Shown here one piece after another: positions 1 to 9,713 of a stretch of 64,000 nt of DNA. The stretch spans positions 352,501 to 416,500 of the forward strand of contig OY101126.1 in the NCBI GenBank assembly GCA_956465555.1. The letters are read 5' to 3'. The DNA is from Nitzschia sp. pyKryTriq1 (lineage: Eukaryota > Bacillariophyta > Bacillariophyceae > Bacillariales > Bacillariaceae). Both the position numbers and the translations under genes were made by a program. Within the stretch, counting starts at the first letter, position 1, and every line of letters begins with the position of its first letter. The notes under the pieces are model-generated. The model was not told where the DNA came from. It was given only the letters and a program-made list of their open reading frames with translations, and did not search any database.

Positions 1-184
1 TGTGCCCGAGATAATAAACAAGAGGTGATCGAGTGATGCATCATGCAAAACTCGATCGCGTCAGCAGATGAAGAATTGCGGATTTTGTGGTGAAAGCAAA
101 AAACAACGCAACGCAACGGCTATCCCCATGCTTACGTCACTACAGTATCACCCAGCGCGCTCATCACTCTTCCTTGTCTGTCCA

Positions 185-345
185 TGTTGGACGATGTTGG
201 ACGATGTTGGACGTTGTTGGACGATGTTGGACGATGTTGGACGTTGTTGGACGATGTTGGACGATGTTGGACGATGTTGGACGATGTTGGACGATGTTGG
301 ACGATGTTGGACGATGTCGGACGTTGTTGGACGTTCTCTGGACGT
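185..345. repeat. 10-bp minisatellite upstream of lipase gene
   Basis: About 16 head-to-tail copies of a 10-bp unit (ttggacgatg, with acgttg variants) run from about 185 to 345. They decay into looser ggacgttt- and gaacgttt-type units to about 470. The repeat is open in several frames on both strands only because 10-bp units read as a 30-bp/10-residue cycle. It sits 80-360 bp upstream of the lipase ATG, so it lies in the promoter or 5' leader. Confidence 0.95.
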
Positions 346-546
346 TTGCGACGTCTTGGACACGTCTTGAATGTGTCTGATAGACGTCTTGGACGTTATG
401 GAACGTTATGGAACGTTTTGGAACGTTCGTGGACGTTTCGGACGTTTCGGACGTTCTTTGTCCGATCGGCGACGTTTTGCCGAGTATCCCAGCAAAAAAG
501 AAACAAAGGAACACATAATAACACGGGCAGCGATAAAACACTTACG

Positions 547-2058
547 ATGAAGCTTCTTTCGGTACTGTTGCTTTGCTTCCGCCTCCTGCGGGGATGTTCG
601 GGAGAAGTTGTGTTAAGCGAAAAGGTGATGAAATTGGCACTGACGAGCGCCGAACTCTCAAGCTTGGCGTACGAAGAGGATCCTCCTGCTCCTGGCAACG
701 TCTCCCACTTTGGATTTTTCGATGAAGGTACAGAGAACTATCAGTTCATGGCGAGTGAATGAGTTCCGAAAGAACTGCTAATTTTGAGTTTCTTACACCA
801 TTTATGTCTTGTGTGTGTGTTGTGTGCTGCATCAGAGCCGGACCAGGCGCTTGTAGCCGAACTTGATGGCTACTGCTTCGCTGCGTTTCGAGGCACGACG
901 ATGACATGGGTTGATTGGTCCCAGAATTTTGAGCTCGGTAAGGAAGAAATCTGCCGAGAAGAACTGCTGGGTCCCACAACATGCTGCACGACCCGTTCCG
1001 GATTCTACAAAGCATATTACACGAAATATCAAAAAGAACTAGAAGAAGCAGTGCGCAAGTGTGCCAAGAATTGCGAAAATCCAGCCGAGTGCGTTGTGTT
1101 TACGGGTCACAGTCAGGGAGGCGCCATTGCTGCAGTAGCAGGCTTGACAATGTCCGACTTGAATCCGTACGTGATTACATTCGGTCAACCAGCAACGATT
1201 GATGCGCCTTGCCCTCTACTCAGTTCCGAGCGCTGGTTTCGATTTGTCAACACCAAAGCGAGCGATGTGGGGGTGGCCTATGATCCCGTTCCATTTGTAC
1301 CGGGTCTCGGGGCAGGCTTCTTTGGACATATGATCATTCTAGGCGAGGATCCCTCTGGGGTGGCATGGATCGGTCTGGATGCTAATGACGTCTTTGGTCC
1401 CTTGAATATTAAAGGATTCGAGGCTCACAGCATGCATGCTTTGGGAGTTCCTTATCCCGGCTATTGGGATCGTATCCATGCACTGGTGAGTAATGCTACG
1501 TCCTTTCCTATTCGTGCCAATGGGTTTGCGGACAACTCCCTTTGTAGCGAAGGACGAGAATGTATGTCCGGACAGTGCGGGCGCGAAGTCACCTTTGCCT
1601 ATTCTCGTTGCATTGGATCCGAGTGTACCGTCGACCACGATTGCGAAACTGGCCGTTGCGATAGCGGAGCATGTCTACCAAAGCTAGGGTCCTGCATGGA
1701 ATGTAATGAGGACTCGGATTGTGCTGGTGCCCGATGTGTCGGTTTCAGGTGCTCCAACGATAATGGACTGATGGACGACAACTGCAAATGCCATTGGGAC
1801 GAAGATTGTCAAAGCGGCCGTTGCGAACTCATTGAAACTGGCGAATGCGAGGCTCAGTTGCCAGTCGGAGCTTCCTGTAACGAAGATTCTGACTGCAAAA
1901 GTGGTTATTGTAGCTGGAGGTTCGCTTGTGAAGCCAAAAAGGCAGTGGGTACAAGCTGCTATTTTTCTTCCGAGTGCGAGTCTGGCTCTTGCAGCTGGTT
2001 CCGCTGCCGAGCCATGCTAAATACTGGCGCCTTGGCGCCTCGGTCGAGCCGGCAATGA
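547..2058 (+). CDS. Secreted/membrane class 3 lipase with Cys-rich tail (2 exons, anchor lost)
   Basis: Exon 1 is 547-727 and exon 2 is 836-2058, with a GT-AG intron at 728-835; together they encode 467 aa. An N-terminal signal peptide (MKLLSVLLLCFRLL..) precedes a lipase class 3 alpha/beta-hydrolase domain. The nucleophile elbow GHSQG lies near residue 151, the likely Asp in YDPVPFVP, and the likely His in AHSMHA. A C-terminal half with many short Cys-rich modules (CxxGxC type) resembles dickkopf/colipase-like repeats. The expected substrate is an acyl ester outside the cell; specificity is unknown. The paralog at 44556-46397 (-) has the same intron phase and the same Cys-rich tail, and ends in a transmembrane anchor. 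Here the reading frame is broken at 2025-2040 by an 8-bp tandem duplication. The protein stops at 2058, while the anchor-like segment (..FICGLVASGMLVNYVVPLL..) continues in another frame to 2237. Start chosen at the ATG directly before the signal peptide. Confidence 0.85.
2025..2040. repeat. Perfect 8-bp tandem duplication causing frameshift
   Basis: The unit tggcgcct occurs twice back to back (2025-2032 and 2033-2040). Eight bases shift the lipase frame, ending it at 2058. With only one unit the frame would run on through a hydrophobic segment to 2237, as in the paralog. It may be a real allele or an assembly error. Confidence 0.9.
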
Positions 2059-2237
2059 TGTTCAATGATGCATCGAATTCTTCTGAGTCAGCTACTTTTG
2101 TTGACCCACTATTTACTATGTTCATCTGCGGTCTCGTGGCTTCGGGGATGCTCGTAAACTATGTCGTTCCCTTGCTGCCATCCTACCGCCGATACCGCGA
2201 GGGGTACTCTCAGATTGCCTCCGAGACAAACGTTTAG

Positions 2238-2609
2238 CCCTGCAGTCCTGGTGACTATTTTGCGCCATAAGCTCAGTGGTAACGGTGGTCGTGTGCGAGT
2301 AACTACACATCGACAGCATCATGAGATATAGCTACTGCTTCGACATCCAAGTTACGTAAAAGCCGCAGAGTGCGACTATCCCAATCTAACCTACCGGCGA
2401 CAACAGGAGGATCAACCCCAGCAAGTACATCCTTCTCATAACGCGTAATCAATAAACAGTTTCGTTCTATATTGATATATATTATTCTTTATTGGTGTGC
2501 ATATCGTTTAAATTGTTGCATCCTTGCGTCGGATGAGTCCAAAAAGTTTCAGAGAGGGGGGGGGGGGGGAAGGAAGAGGGATAAATCCCCCGCGGTGCTG
2601 TCCTTAGAG
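2238..2609. other. Convergent intergenic region with G14 run
   Basis: This is the 3' region between convergent genes. It holds AT-rich sequence around 2440-2500, suitable for 3'-end formation, and a 14-base G homopolymer at 2556-2569. No gene was seen. Confidence 0.7.
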
Positions 2610-3581
2610 TTATGACTCCTTGTCCGACTCTTCGCCGCCACTCTCATTGGCAGAAGCTTCAGACTGCGTGCCTTCAGCCTCACCATCCTCCTTCGTAGTA
2701 GTACAGGAGTCATCCTTGTTCGTGCTTGAGTTCAGGATCTCAACGACCCTCATCTCGCGCCGCTTGGCAACCTTCGACTTGCTGCTGCTCCGATATTGAT
2801 CGTGTAGAAAGTCACGGAAGATACTGGCTACTCGTTCACGCGCGACCACATCTTTCACTTCCGACCAAGTACCCTTAGAGTTGAGCTTCACAAAGGCCCC
2901 ACCCTTGGGGCAAGATTCCCGCACGATCTTGACGACATCGGACACGATTTCCGACTTGTCCTTCTTCTTGGTGCACTTGGAGTAGGCTGGAAGTCTCAGC
3001 AAGCAAATGTCTCGCAATCTGAGATTCCCCACGGAAGTGTAGCAGTTCTTCTTTCGGCCGATAATCACCGAGTTGCGCCCGGGCTTGAAGTCGTCCGGTA
3101 GCTCGTTTTCTCGCTCGTACTGGGCATGTAAGTCTTCCGCAGTTGGAGTCGACTCTTTGGTGGGCTGTTGGTCGTTCTTGTTGAGCGAGGAAGCACTTGT
3201 ATTCGAGAGCTTACCGCTGCTGGAGTAGTCAAGCCCCCGGCCCGAGCTTTGCACAAGTCCCCTTGTCACCGAGAGAGGAAGTACTGGAGGAACAAACTGG
3301 TGCAGAAGTGATGTAGAAGCGGCCAGCCTTGGGGAGGTCGCCAAAGAAGGATAAGAAGAAAAAAGACCAGGTCCAGCCAGCGAGGAATGGAGCGGAAGGT
3401 GAACCGGCAAATGGGCAATACTCGAGAGCGGACGAAGCCCCCCTTGCAACGCAAGATCGTAACCGAAGTGAATAGGCAACCGAGGCTCCCTTGTTGACGC
3501 TGCTAGCATTCGCACTCGCTCGAGATGACGGAGATCCTCTTCTGAGCGCTGCATGATGGAAGATGAGATAAGCAGAGACAT
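2610..3581 (-). CDS. DUF6824 domain protein
   Basis: A 323-aa single-exon protein. Residues about 169-260 match the DUF6824 pattern common in diatoms: an N-terminal NSVIIGR element, a GNLRLR motif, a basic stretch rich in Lys, an amphipathic IVSDVVKIVRE helix, GGAFVKL, then a TWSEVKDVVARERV helix. The family lies in nuclear-type proteins and is often suspected of nucleic-acid binding; no reaction is known. Residues 1-160 are low complexity (Pro/Leu/Ser) and the last 50 residues are Glu/Ser/Thr-rich and acidic. The first ATG of the open frame was used; MQRSEEDL (residue 10) is an alternative start. Confidence 0.8.
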   Translation of the reverse strand: MSLLISSSIMQRSEEDLRHLERVRMLAASTREPRLPIHFGYDLALQGGLRPLSSIAHLPVHLPLHSSLAGPGLFSSYPSLATSPRLAASTSLLHQFVPPVLPLSVTRGLVQSSGRGLDYSSSGKLSNTSASSLNKNDQQPTKESTPTAEDLHAQYERENELPDDFKPGRNSVIIGRKKNCYTSVGNLRLRDICLLRLPAYSKCTKKKDKSEIVSDVVKIVRESCPKGGAFVKLNSKGTWSEVKDVVARERVASIFRDFLHDQYRSSSKSKVAKRREMRVVEILNSSTNKDDSCTTTKEDGEAEGTQSEASANESGGEESDKES

Positions 3582-5292
3582 ACAGCAACAATAAGCGCTT
3601 CACAGGATAAAAGCAGTTGTAATGATGGGATTGTGTCAACAAAACAATTATGTGAGAATGTAGCGATGCGTTCTGTACGAGTACGAGTATTACGGTACCG
3701 GTATGTGATGAGACGAAGTGGAGGAGTCGCGTAGCGTCTGATGCGTGTTTTAGTATTAAAAATGCGCTTTTTGGTTGTGGCGCTACTGGTAAAATGTGCA
3801 TGCAGCAATGGCACAAAGTACCAGTGGTGCAGCTTGAAAAAGAAACCAGTTCGGTGACGCTAGCTGTGGTTGCGCTCAAAAAGTTCCATGTACAATACTG
3901 TTAAATGCCTGAGCGGAACATCGATGCTTAATTAGAGGCTTTACGGGCAGGAGCTTTTTGGGGCCTTTGTCCTTCTTGCGAACCACCATGTGTCATCAAC
4001 GTGATTGCGAACTCGCGATAATGAACCCAGTTTCGAAGGGATGACATAGGACATAGTATCGATTTAGGGCCCTACCGCATGAAACAAATAATAATTGTTA
4101 TTAAACGAAAGAATCACAATTATCGCGATTGTAGTGGTAAGGAGTTGCATGTTCGCGGCCCAAGTTCGAGGTGTTTGAGAAAAAAGTAACCGATTTTTTG
4201 ATCCAAATGTTTTTATCGAAAAATAAAGGTTCTAGAAATCGAATCAATCCATCACAACCTAATAACTGTACCCCTTCTGATGACGGCAAGACCTTTATGG
4301 GTATCTGAGTGCATGATGTTGTGTTCGAAAACGTTCAATTCTACCGGTACTAACAAGTGCGCTGAACCAAAGGATGAAAACGTTTACATAAGAGAAGAGC
4401 AGTGGTGAAATTAAAGCAAGATTAAAGCCCTTACCAGGACATTCAACCGTTACCTTTAATTAATTAAGTCTTGCTATGTCGTCCTCGCAGCACAATAATC
4501 GAGGAGCAGGACCTACCGACCGCCGGTATAATAATTATTTGAATGGGTTCGGGTCAAGCCTTAAACCCGCCTGTACGTCCACCGGAGATCGCGGCGATAC
4601 TGCATGCATTATTATTATTTGTTCTTTTAGACTGGCCGTTCTTCGCAAGATCCGATATATCGAGACTACTTTAGAACATGATGCTCGCACGTCGCGCGCT
4701 CTAGCTATCCATTCATCGAACCCCTTTGTAGTCTCGCCCTTTTCTTCCACAATTCTAGTAAGCTGGTGGTATGGTATATCATCCCTGGCAGAACATAGTG
4801 CTGGCCCGCCCTGTGGGTCATGCGCCAATCTTGTAGTACTCGCTGTCGACGACGACGACTTGGGTCTTGCTTGAGCTTTCGAGAATGTCGGGCTCAAGCC
4901 TCATACCATTCACTCGAGCCAAAGGCTGCCGGTGATACTACGGGTCGGCATCTTCGTTGACATTTGTCTCCTCGCGGACAGAAGGACTTGCGCGCTATCC
5001 ATGCGTTGCGTGTATCTGTGTGCAACCTCTGCTGGGTGGGTGGGTGGGAAAAAATATAACATGACCGTTACGAGGAAGAACAAAATCAAAATCAAGATCT
5101 TCTTGATCAATCTCTTCTTCCAACATCGTACAGCAGCATTGGCTCCTGGATAGCTTTTCTCACAATTCAGCAAATAGAAACATTCTATCAACATTGTCAT
5201 CACTACTTTAGTTTCACTATCGCAATTAGCATCGTGACACTGGTGTAGCCATCTTTGCCATTTGGTGGATAAAGCGGCGCCAATGGATAAGC

Positions 5293-5356
5293 TTTTGAAT
5301 TCCTTGCTTCCTGAGGTTGATAGTGGTACAGATAGGGACAAAAATTAAAAATTAGG
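5293..5356. repeat. 64-bp direct repeat, copy 1
   Basis: This matches 5483-5546 with two visible mismatches; the copies are 190 bp apart. It starts ttttgaattccttgcttcct and ends in an A/T-rich aaaaattaaaaattagg. No coding capacity. Confidence 0.9.
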
Positions 5357-5482
5357 GAGCTGCAATTGCAATAAAAACTGTTTGTTGATGCTCCTCCTCC
5401 AATTTCGAATTTGGACAGGCTGTACATTGTGGAAACGAGCAATCAACTTCAGGGATTTGTTCAGTGTAGTCTCCTGTTAGTG

Positions 5483-5546
5483 TTTTGAATTCCTTGCTTC
5501 CTGAGGTTGACAGTGGTACAGATAGTGACAAAAATTAAAAATTAGG
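5483..5546. repeat. 64-bp direct repeat, copy 2
   Basis: Second copy of the 5293-5356 repeat, same orientation, with t/c and g/t differences. Confidence 0.9.
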
Positions 5547-6057
5547 TACTACTGATTGTGGCCACTTTGGAGGCCCCCCAACAACACAAAGTCAGGAATA
5601 AATAACGGAAGAAGGAGGACGGTTGATAAAATCTTGTTTCCACCACCATGATAGTCATGTTCTTGTGTAGAATGAATGAAGGAAGTCGTTCTTGATCCTC
5701 TTTTGGATCCCAGACGATCCGATGGTTGCGATGGATCGGTGGGCGATCATCGGGGGCAGAATACATAGTATTGCAGGGAGAGCTACAGTGAAAACAGGGG
5801 AGAGAGTCACTCGAGTCAGTCAGGTCTGTCTGTCAAGCAAGCAGCAAGCTATGGTGACGGTGGGCTCAAAGTTTACTATGTACAAATGATGGTTTATCGT
5901 TTCCCCCACAGTAGATCGACTACTTCAAGCTATCAAGCAACGAAGTCGAGGGCCCTGACCCCTCTAGCTAGAAAAGACTAGCGGCATCATAGCATACTCG
6001 TAGGACGATGGCTGCAGGACGAGGGCCTTGTTTCCTGGCAGTAGGAAGAGTTTCCGA

Positions 6058-7407
6058 TCAAGGTCTTTGCGACACTGCACCAGCCAACACATCCTGACTT
6101 TGACGCATAGGTTGGACTAAAGTCCATACATATCCAGATTCATCAGTCTCCTTGAGGCCAGTCGACAGTGCGATAGGTTGTTGAGTCGACGGATTGAGAA
6201 TCACATGGGCTCGGGCTCGAGTATCTACGGTAACTGTTTTGCCGTCCTGAAAGGAAACATTTCTTTGGTAGGCATCCACCGACGAATATCTCCATGATTT
6301 TCCATCCAAAGAAAAGGCGTGCCGTCCATTCGCGCTGCATTGCCCTAGCATACATCGCGTGGATTGTTCGTCATGAAAAATCGCATGATAAGCGTTCGGA
6401 ATATCCCAGGTCGACGTGGTCCAGATGTTGCTAGGATCCTCGGCACCGGATCCGGCCAACACAAAGATTGGCTCCACATGGGGCTGATACGTCGAGGCGT
6501 TCTTCCAGTCCGATGCCGTCAGGGTATGTGGGATCGTTAGCAAGTCTTCGGTTTCACATCGACGCCACAGTCCCAAAAACGAATGATCGTCAAGGATGAT
6601 TCCATTCAAATTGGAATCGCATTTGGCTATCCGATGGTTCTTGGGCCAGTAGTCCGAATTCCAAATTGTCGAGTTCAATACCAATACCGGCTCAGACCAA
6701 GGCCCATCAGGACGTGGAGCCCACAACATGTAAGTATCTTTCGGAGGGGCGGTCGAGTTTGTTTCGGAAAACGATCGTTCGTGTTCCGCCCTGTTAGTAT
6801 TGTTGTTGGTGCGTCTATGATATTCTCGGCAATCACGGGGCTGGACTCCTCGCAAAGCGGTCACAAAGAGAACAATTTCTCCCGAAGGAGCTTCTATGAC
6901 GTTGGCATCGTGTGCGAATGGCGGCAAGATAACCTGCACCTTCCGATACGGTCCGTAGGGCGACTCAGATACTGCCCGAATCACTTGGCTATTGGTAGTC
7001 CAGGCGTACAAGCCACAGTTATAGAGAATTTCCGAAGCAAACATGTGATAAAATCCATCGCGAAAAATTACTGATCCGCCCCAGGAGCTTGAATCCTTGT
7101 TTTCAAGTCGCAAACCAGCTCGGTTTGGGTCCACTGGGAGCAAATCTAGAACTTCACAAGTTCGGCCCATCCATCCATCAAAGCACAGACAACGACCAGG
7201 AGACTGGGCATCCTTGGGATTACGTTTCGCACATTCCCCATTCATGGCGCAATCCACCGACGTGATGCAAGCATCGACGTCATCCTCGTTTTGCAACGAT
7301 GTCGTCGCTCGGGAAATAAATAAAGCATCATGATGATTATTCGTCGTCAGCAAGAAAAGAGCCAAGGCGATTGCTGGAACGATGGCGAGAAAAAAGAATT
7401 TCATCAT
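6058..7407 (-). CDS. EGF-like / five-bladed beta-propeller (GH43-like) secreted or anchored protein
   Basis: 449 aa. A strong N-terminal hydrophobic segment (residues 3-21) acts as signal peptide or anchor. Residues 47-85 form an EGF-like module with six Cys spaced as in EGF and the typical CLCFDGWMGRTC ending. The remainder has propeller features: WGGSVIFRDGFYHMFASE, AHDANVI, YMLWAPRPDGPWSEP and SWRYSSV-type blades, as in glycosyl hydrolase family 43/62/68-like five-bladed propellers. Asp and Glu candidates for catalysis are present, but I cannot confirm a complete active site. Several N-x-S/T sites suggest a glycosylated extracellular protein. It probably acts on, or binds, cell-wall or extracellular polysaccharide (inference). 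Divergent from the gene at 8091. Confidence 0.7.
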   Translation of the reverse strand: MMKFFFLAIVPAIALALFLLTTNNHHDALFISRATTSLQNEDDVDACITSVDCAMNGECAKRNPKDAQSPGRCLCFDGWMGRTCEVLDLLPVDPNRAGLRLENKDSSSWGGSVIFRDGFYHMFASEILYNCGLYAWTTNSQVIRAVSESPYGPYRKVQVILPPFAHDANVIEAPSGEIVLFVTALRGVQPRDCREYHRRTNNNTNRAEHERSFSETNSTAPPKDTYMLWAPRPDGPWSEPVLVLNSTIWNSDYWPKNHRIAKCDSNLNGIILDDHSFLGLWRRCETEDLLTIPHTLTASDWKNASTYQPHVEPIFVLAGSGAEDPSNIWTTSTWDIPNAYHAIFHDEQSTRCMLGQCSANGRHAFSLDGKSWRYSSVDAYQRNVSFQDGKTVTVDTRARAHVILNPSTQQPIALSTGLKETDESGYVWTLVQPMRQSQDVLAGAVSQRP

Positions 7408-8090
7408 TGTGTGGCTGGTTCGAATTTACACCCGTTGCCAACAACAACAGCAGCCGTACAGTACTGTACGTACCGGTAGTGGCGATGGGCGTCAGTTGTT
7501 GACCATTGCTCATTGCTCACCAAAAGAACTACTGCTACTGTAAAATAATCCTTCTTGCTTTTTGCGGAACAGCATACAGCTAGCGGCGCGGTGCGGTGTG
7601 AAATTCCAAATTCCGTTGTGGGCATCGCTCTCACGCCAGCATCGCGCGGCCAGCAGTCATACTGTGCATAGGTCACAGAGCGAACTACTGCGAACTGAGA
7701 AGTTGTGGAGAACAGAAGAAGAGATGGCTGATCATTGCCAGATTATCTTTCAAGATACCTATTTTCGGGAGAATCTAAAAGCCTTTAGGCTTATTCATGT
7801 TTTTCAGGGTCATAGCAAAGACCGTGCTCAAAAGACTCCGTCGTTTGTCACAACGGCATCATGCGGATCAACAATCAGGTTGGCTCCTCATACCCCGCCG
7901 GTAATAGCGATCCTCTCGCATTTTTTTGCTTATTGCCTTGAAGATCGCACAATAGAAAAGTACGATCAGCCAGCACCTCTTATTGCATGATCAACACAAC
8001 ATTGGCAACGTCGACTACACGTACATCAACAACAACAACAACAACAACAACAGCAGCAGCAGCAACAAAGCCAATTCGATATTCTTCACT
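7408..8090. other. Divergent promoter region
   Basis: A 683-bp stretch between the minus-strand EGF/propeller gene and the plus-strand Cys-rich gene, so it should hold both promoters. It contains a GTAC-rich palindrome cluster near 7457-7476 and a (CAA)n/(CAG)n microsatellite at about 8026-8067 in the leader of the downstream gene. No gene was seen. Confidence 0.6.
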
Positions 8091-9713
8091 ATGAGTGCCG
8101 CAAAACCATGCCAAGCCGAGCTCACAGAAGCTTTCATTTGCACGCAAGTAATCGGACCAGATGAGTGCGATTGTTTTGACGCTTCCACATTCGCGACTAG
8201 TTTTGAACAACAAACCCGCGAGAGCTACTTGTCGTCCCAGGCATTTGCGTCGCCCACAGATATTGACTTTTGTGCCTGGTCGAATGATCGAGTTTGTGAG
8301 TTTTACAATAAAAATCAGTCTTGCTGCTGCCAAGCCGAAACCGAGCGCTACCGAAGATGTCTGGTACAGACTGTGTTTCCGGTGGAGTTGCCGAAACCCA
8401 TTGCGTATGAAACTGCTACTTGTCTGAACACTTGTAGCAGTGGTTCATTGGGGGGAAACGGAGCCGGGGGATCTGGAAGTGACAATACTTTGATAATTGC
8501 TGCCGCATCAGCAGGTGTGGTGACTCTTCTTGCGGCAGTAGCAGCCTTCATATACTTCCGTCGACACCGTCGTGCGGCGTCTTCCGACGACATTCCTACT
8601 AGAGTCTTCGTGGAACATGATCCCGAAACCAAAGAAAAGACAACATCAAGAGGATATTTTTGGGGCTTCAAGAAGCAGTCCGCGGGACATCAGCATCAGC
8701 AATACCATGTACGTGATCGAACCACAGACAACGTCTCCGAGGTTTCACCACCCGACATGGAAAACGGACTGTCCTCGCTGAGAAGTACTTCTACAAACCC
8801 ACAAGACGAGGCAATCAGTCGAAAACCAAAAAGTCCCAAGAAATCGTCGTCGTCCAGTCCGAGGAAATCGACATCCACTCCCAAGAAGTCTGATGGTGAC
8901 AAGAAAAGCAAGAAGGTTCCACCACCTCCGGAGTGTTTATTCCTCCAACCCGACCACGATGACGATGTCGACAAGGAGGCAGATGGTGAAGCACAAAAAC
9001 AACAAGTCAAGACGACGACACAGCCTTCGAAAGCTGCGGCCACGGAACAGAAGCCATCCACCAGTGACGACAGTGATGCTTCCGACGGCAAGAAGGAGAT
9101 ATCCAAAGCGGAAAAGCTCAAGATGAAACGCCATGCCATTGAATCATGGAATCAAGAGCGCAAGCAGGGATCAAACAGAAGCTTGCAAGACTACCTATCC
9201 GATGACGATGTTTTGAATGAGGATAAGAAGAGTTGCCGAGACGAATCTCGAGAAGAAAGACGCGAGAAACGACGTTCAAGGAGGCGACTTCTCGAAGAAG
9301 AAAACAAGGAGAAAGCCACGAATAATCGCTCTGCTTCCAAAAACCTGGACCTCAAGGAAGAAGAACAATCGAATTCCCAGAGATCGTTATCTAAGCGCCG
9401 TTCATCATCCCAAAGATTGAATCTTCAGGAAGACGATGCCGATAGGGACGCAGTGGCTCTTAGGGAAAGAAACCAAGACGCCGAAAGAAGGATTGCTGCG
9501 TTGGAGGAGGAAAACAAGAAGTTGTTACGCAAGCTTGAAGAGAAGGCCCCGCGAAAGAATATGGAAGAGCAACAAGGCAAGGAAAAGTCTAAATCCAGTA
9601 GCAAGCGTCGAGGTTCTTCTCACAAATCTGAATCTGCTAACAAGGGACATGAAGCATTACACGATTCAAAGAACCACAACTCAATTTCCTCGAAGCTCTC
9701 AGCTTCGTCTTAG
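8091..9713 (+). CDS. Single-pass membrane protein, Cys-rich head, charged coiled-coil tail
   Basis: 540 aa from the ATG at 8091. An in-frame ATG at 7983 would add a poly-Asn/Ser stretch encoded by the CAA/CAG microsatellite, so 8091 is preferred. Residues 1-110 hold about 15 Cys (..ECDCFD.., ..SCCCQAE..) but no classical signal peptide. A Gly-rich linker leads to one strong transmembrane helix (LIIAAASAGVVTLLAAVAAF) followed by a basic stop-transfer RRHRR. The long cytosolic tail is Lys/Ser/Glu-rich. It has repeated phosphorylation-type SPKKSSSSSPRK stretches and a C-terminal heptad helix (..ERRIAALEEENKKLLRKLEEK). The architecture suggests a type III membrane receptor or scaffold; no known family was recognised. 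Confidence 0.75.
   Translation: MSAAKPCQAELTEAFICTQVIGPDECDCFDASTFATSFEQQTRESYLSSQAFASPTDIDFCAWSNDRVCEFYNKNQSCCCQAETERYRRCLVQTVFPVELPKPIAYETATCLNTCSSGSLGGNGAGGSGSDNTLIIAAASAGVVTLLAAVAAFIYFRRHRRAASSDDIPTRVFVEHDPETKEKTTSRGYFWGFKKQSAGHQHQQYHVRDRTTDNVSEVSPPDMENGLSSLRSTSTNPQDEAISRKPKSPKKSSSSSPRKSTSTPKKSDGDKKSKKVPPPPECLFLQPDHDDDVDKEADGEAQKQQVKTTTQPSKAAATEQKPSTSDDSDASDGKKEISKAEKLKMKRHAIESWNQERKQGSNRSLQDYLSDDDVLNEDKKSCRDESREERREKRRSRRRLLEEENKEKATNNRSASKNLDLKEEEQSNSQRSLSKRRSSSQRLNLQEDDADRDAVALRERNQDAERRIAALEEENKKLLRKLEEKAPRKNMEEQQGKEKSKSSSKRRGSSHKSESANKGHEALHDSKNHNSISSKLSASS

Larger units (their letters stand above)
3582..6057. other. 2.5-kb intergenic region
   Basis: No convincing gene was seen. The longest plus-strand frame (4476-4874, 132 codons) has no recognisable domain, overlaps an equally long minus-strand frame and contains simple-sequence stretches. 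The region holds the 64-bp direct repeat at 5293/5483 and AT-rich DNA. Confidence 0.6.

Noticed and set aside
68-541. Several open frames through the 10-bp repeat on both strands
   Set aside because: They exist only because a 10-bp repeat reads without stops; no ATG with context and no domain.
3876-3989. Minus-strand 37-residue frame rich in Lys (MVVRKKDKGPKK..)
   Set aside because: Looked like a ribosomal protein tail, but no intron or family pattern could be fixed.
4476-4874. 132-codon plus-strand frame
   Set aside because: Overlaps an equal minus-strand frame; no domain, no signal, low-complexity blocks.
7411-7440. ggttcgaat-like T-loop sequence, possible tRNA
   Set aside because: No matching anticodon arm or acceptor stem nearby; no tRNA was found anywhere in the window.
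7562-7990. 142-codon plus-strand frame just upstream of the Cys-rich gene
   Set aside because: No domain or compositional coding signal; covers the divergent promoter region.
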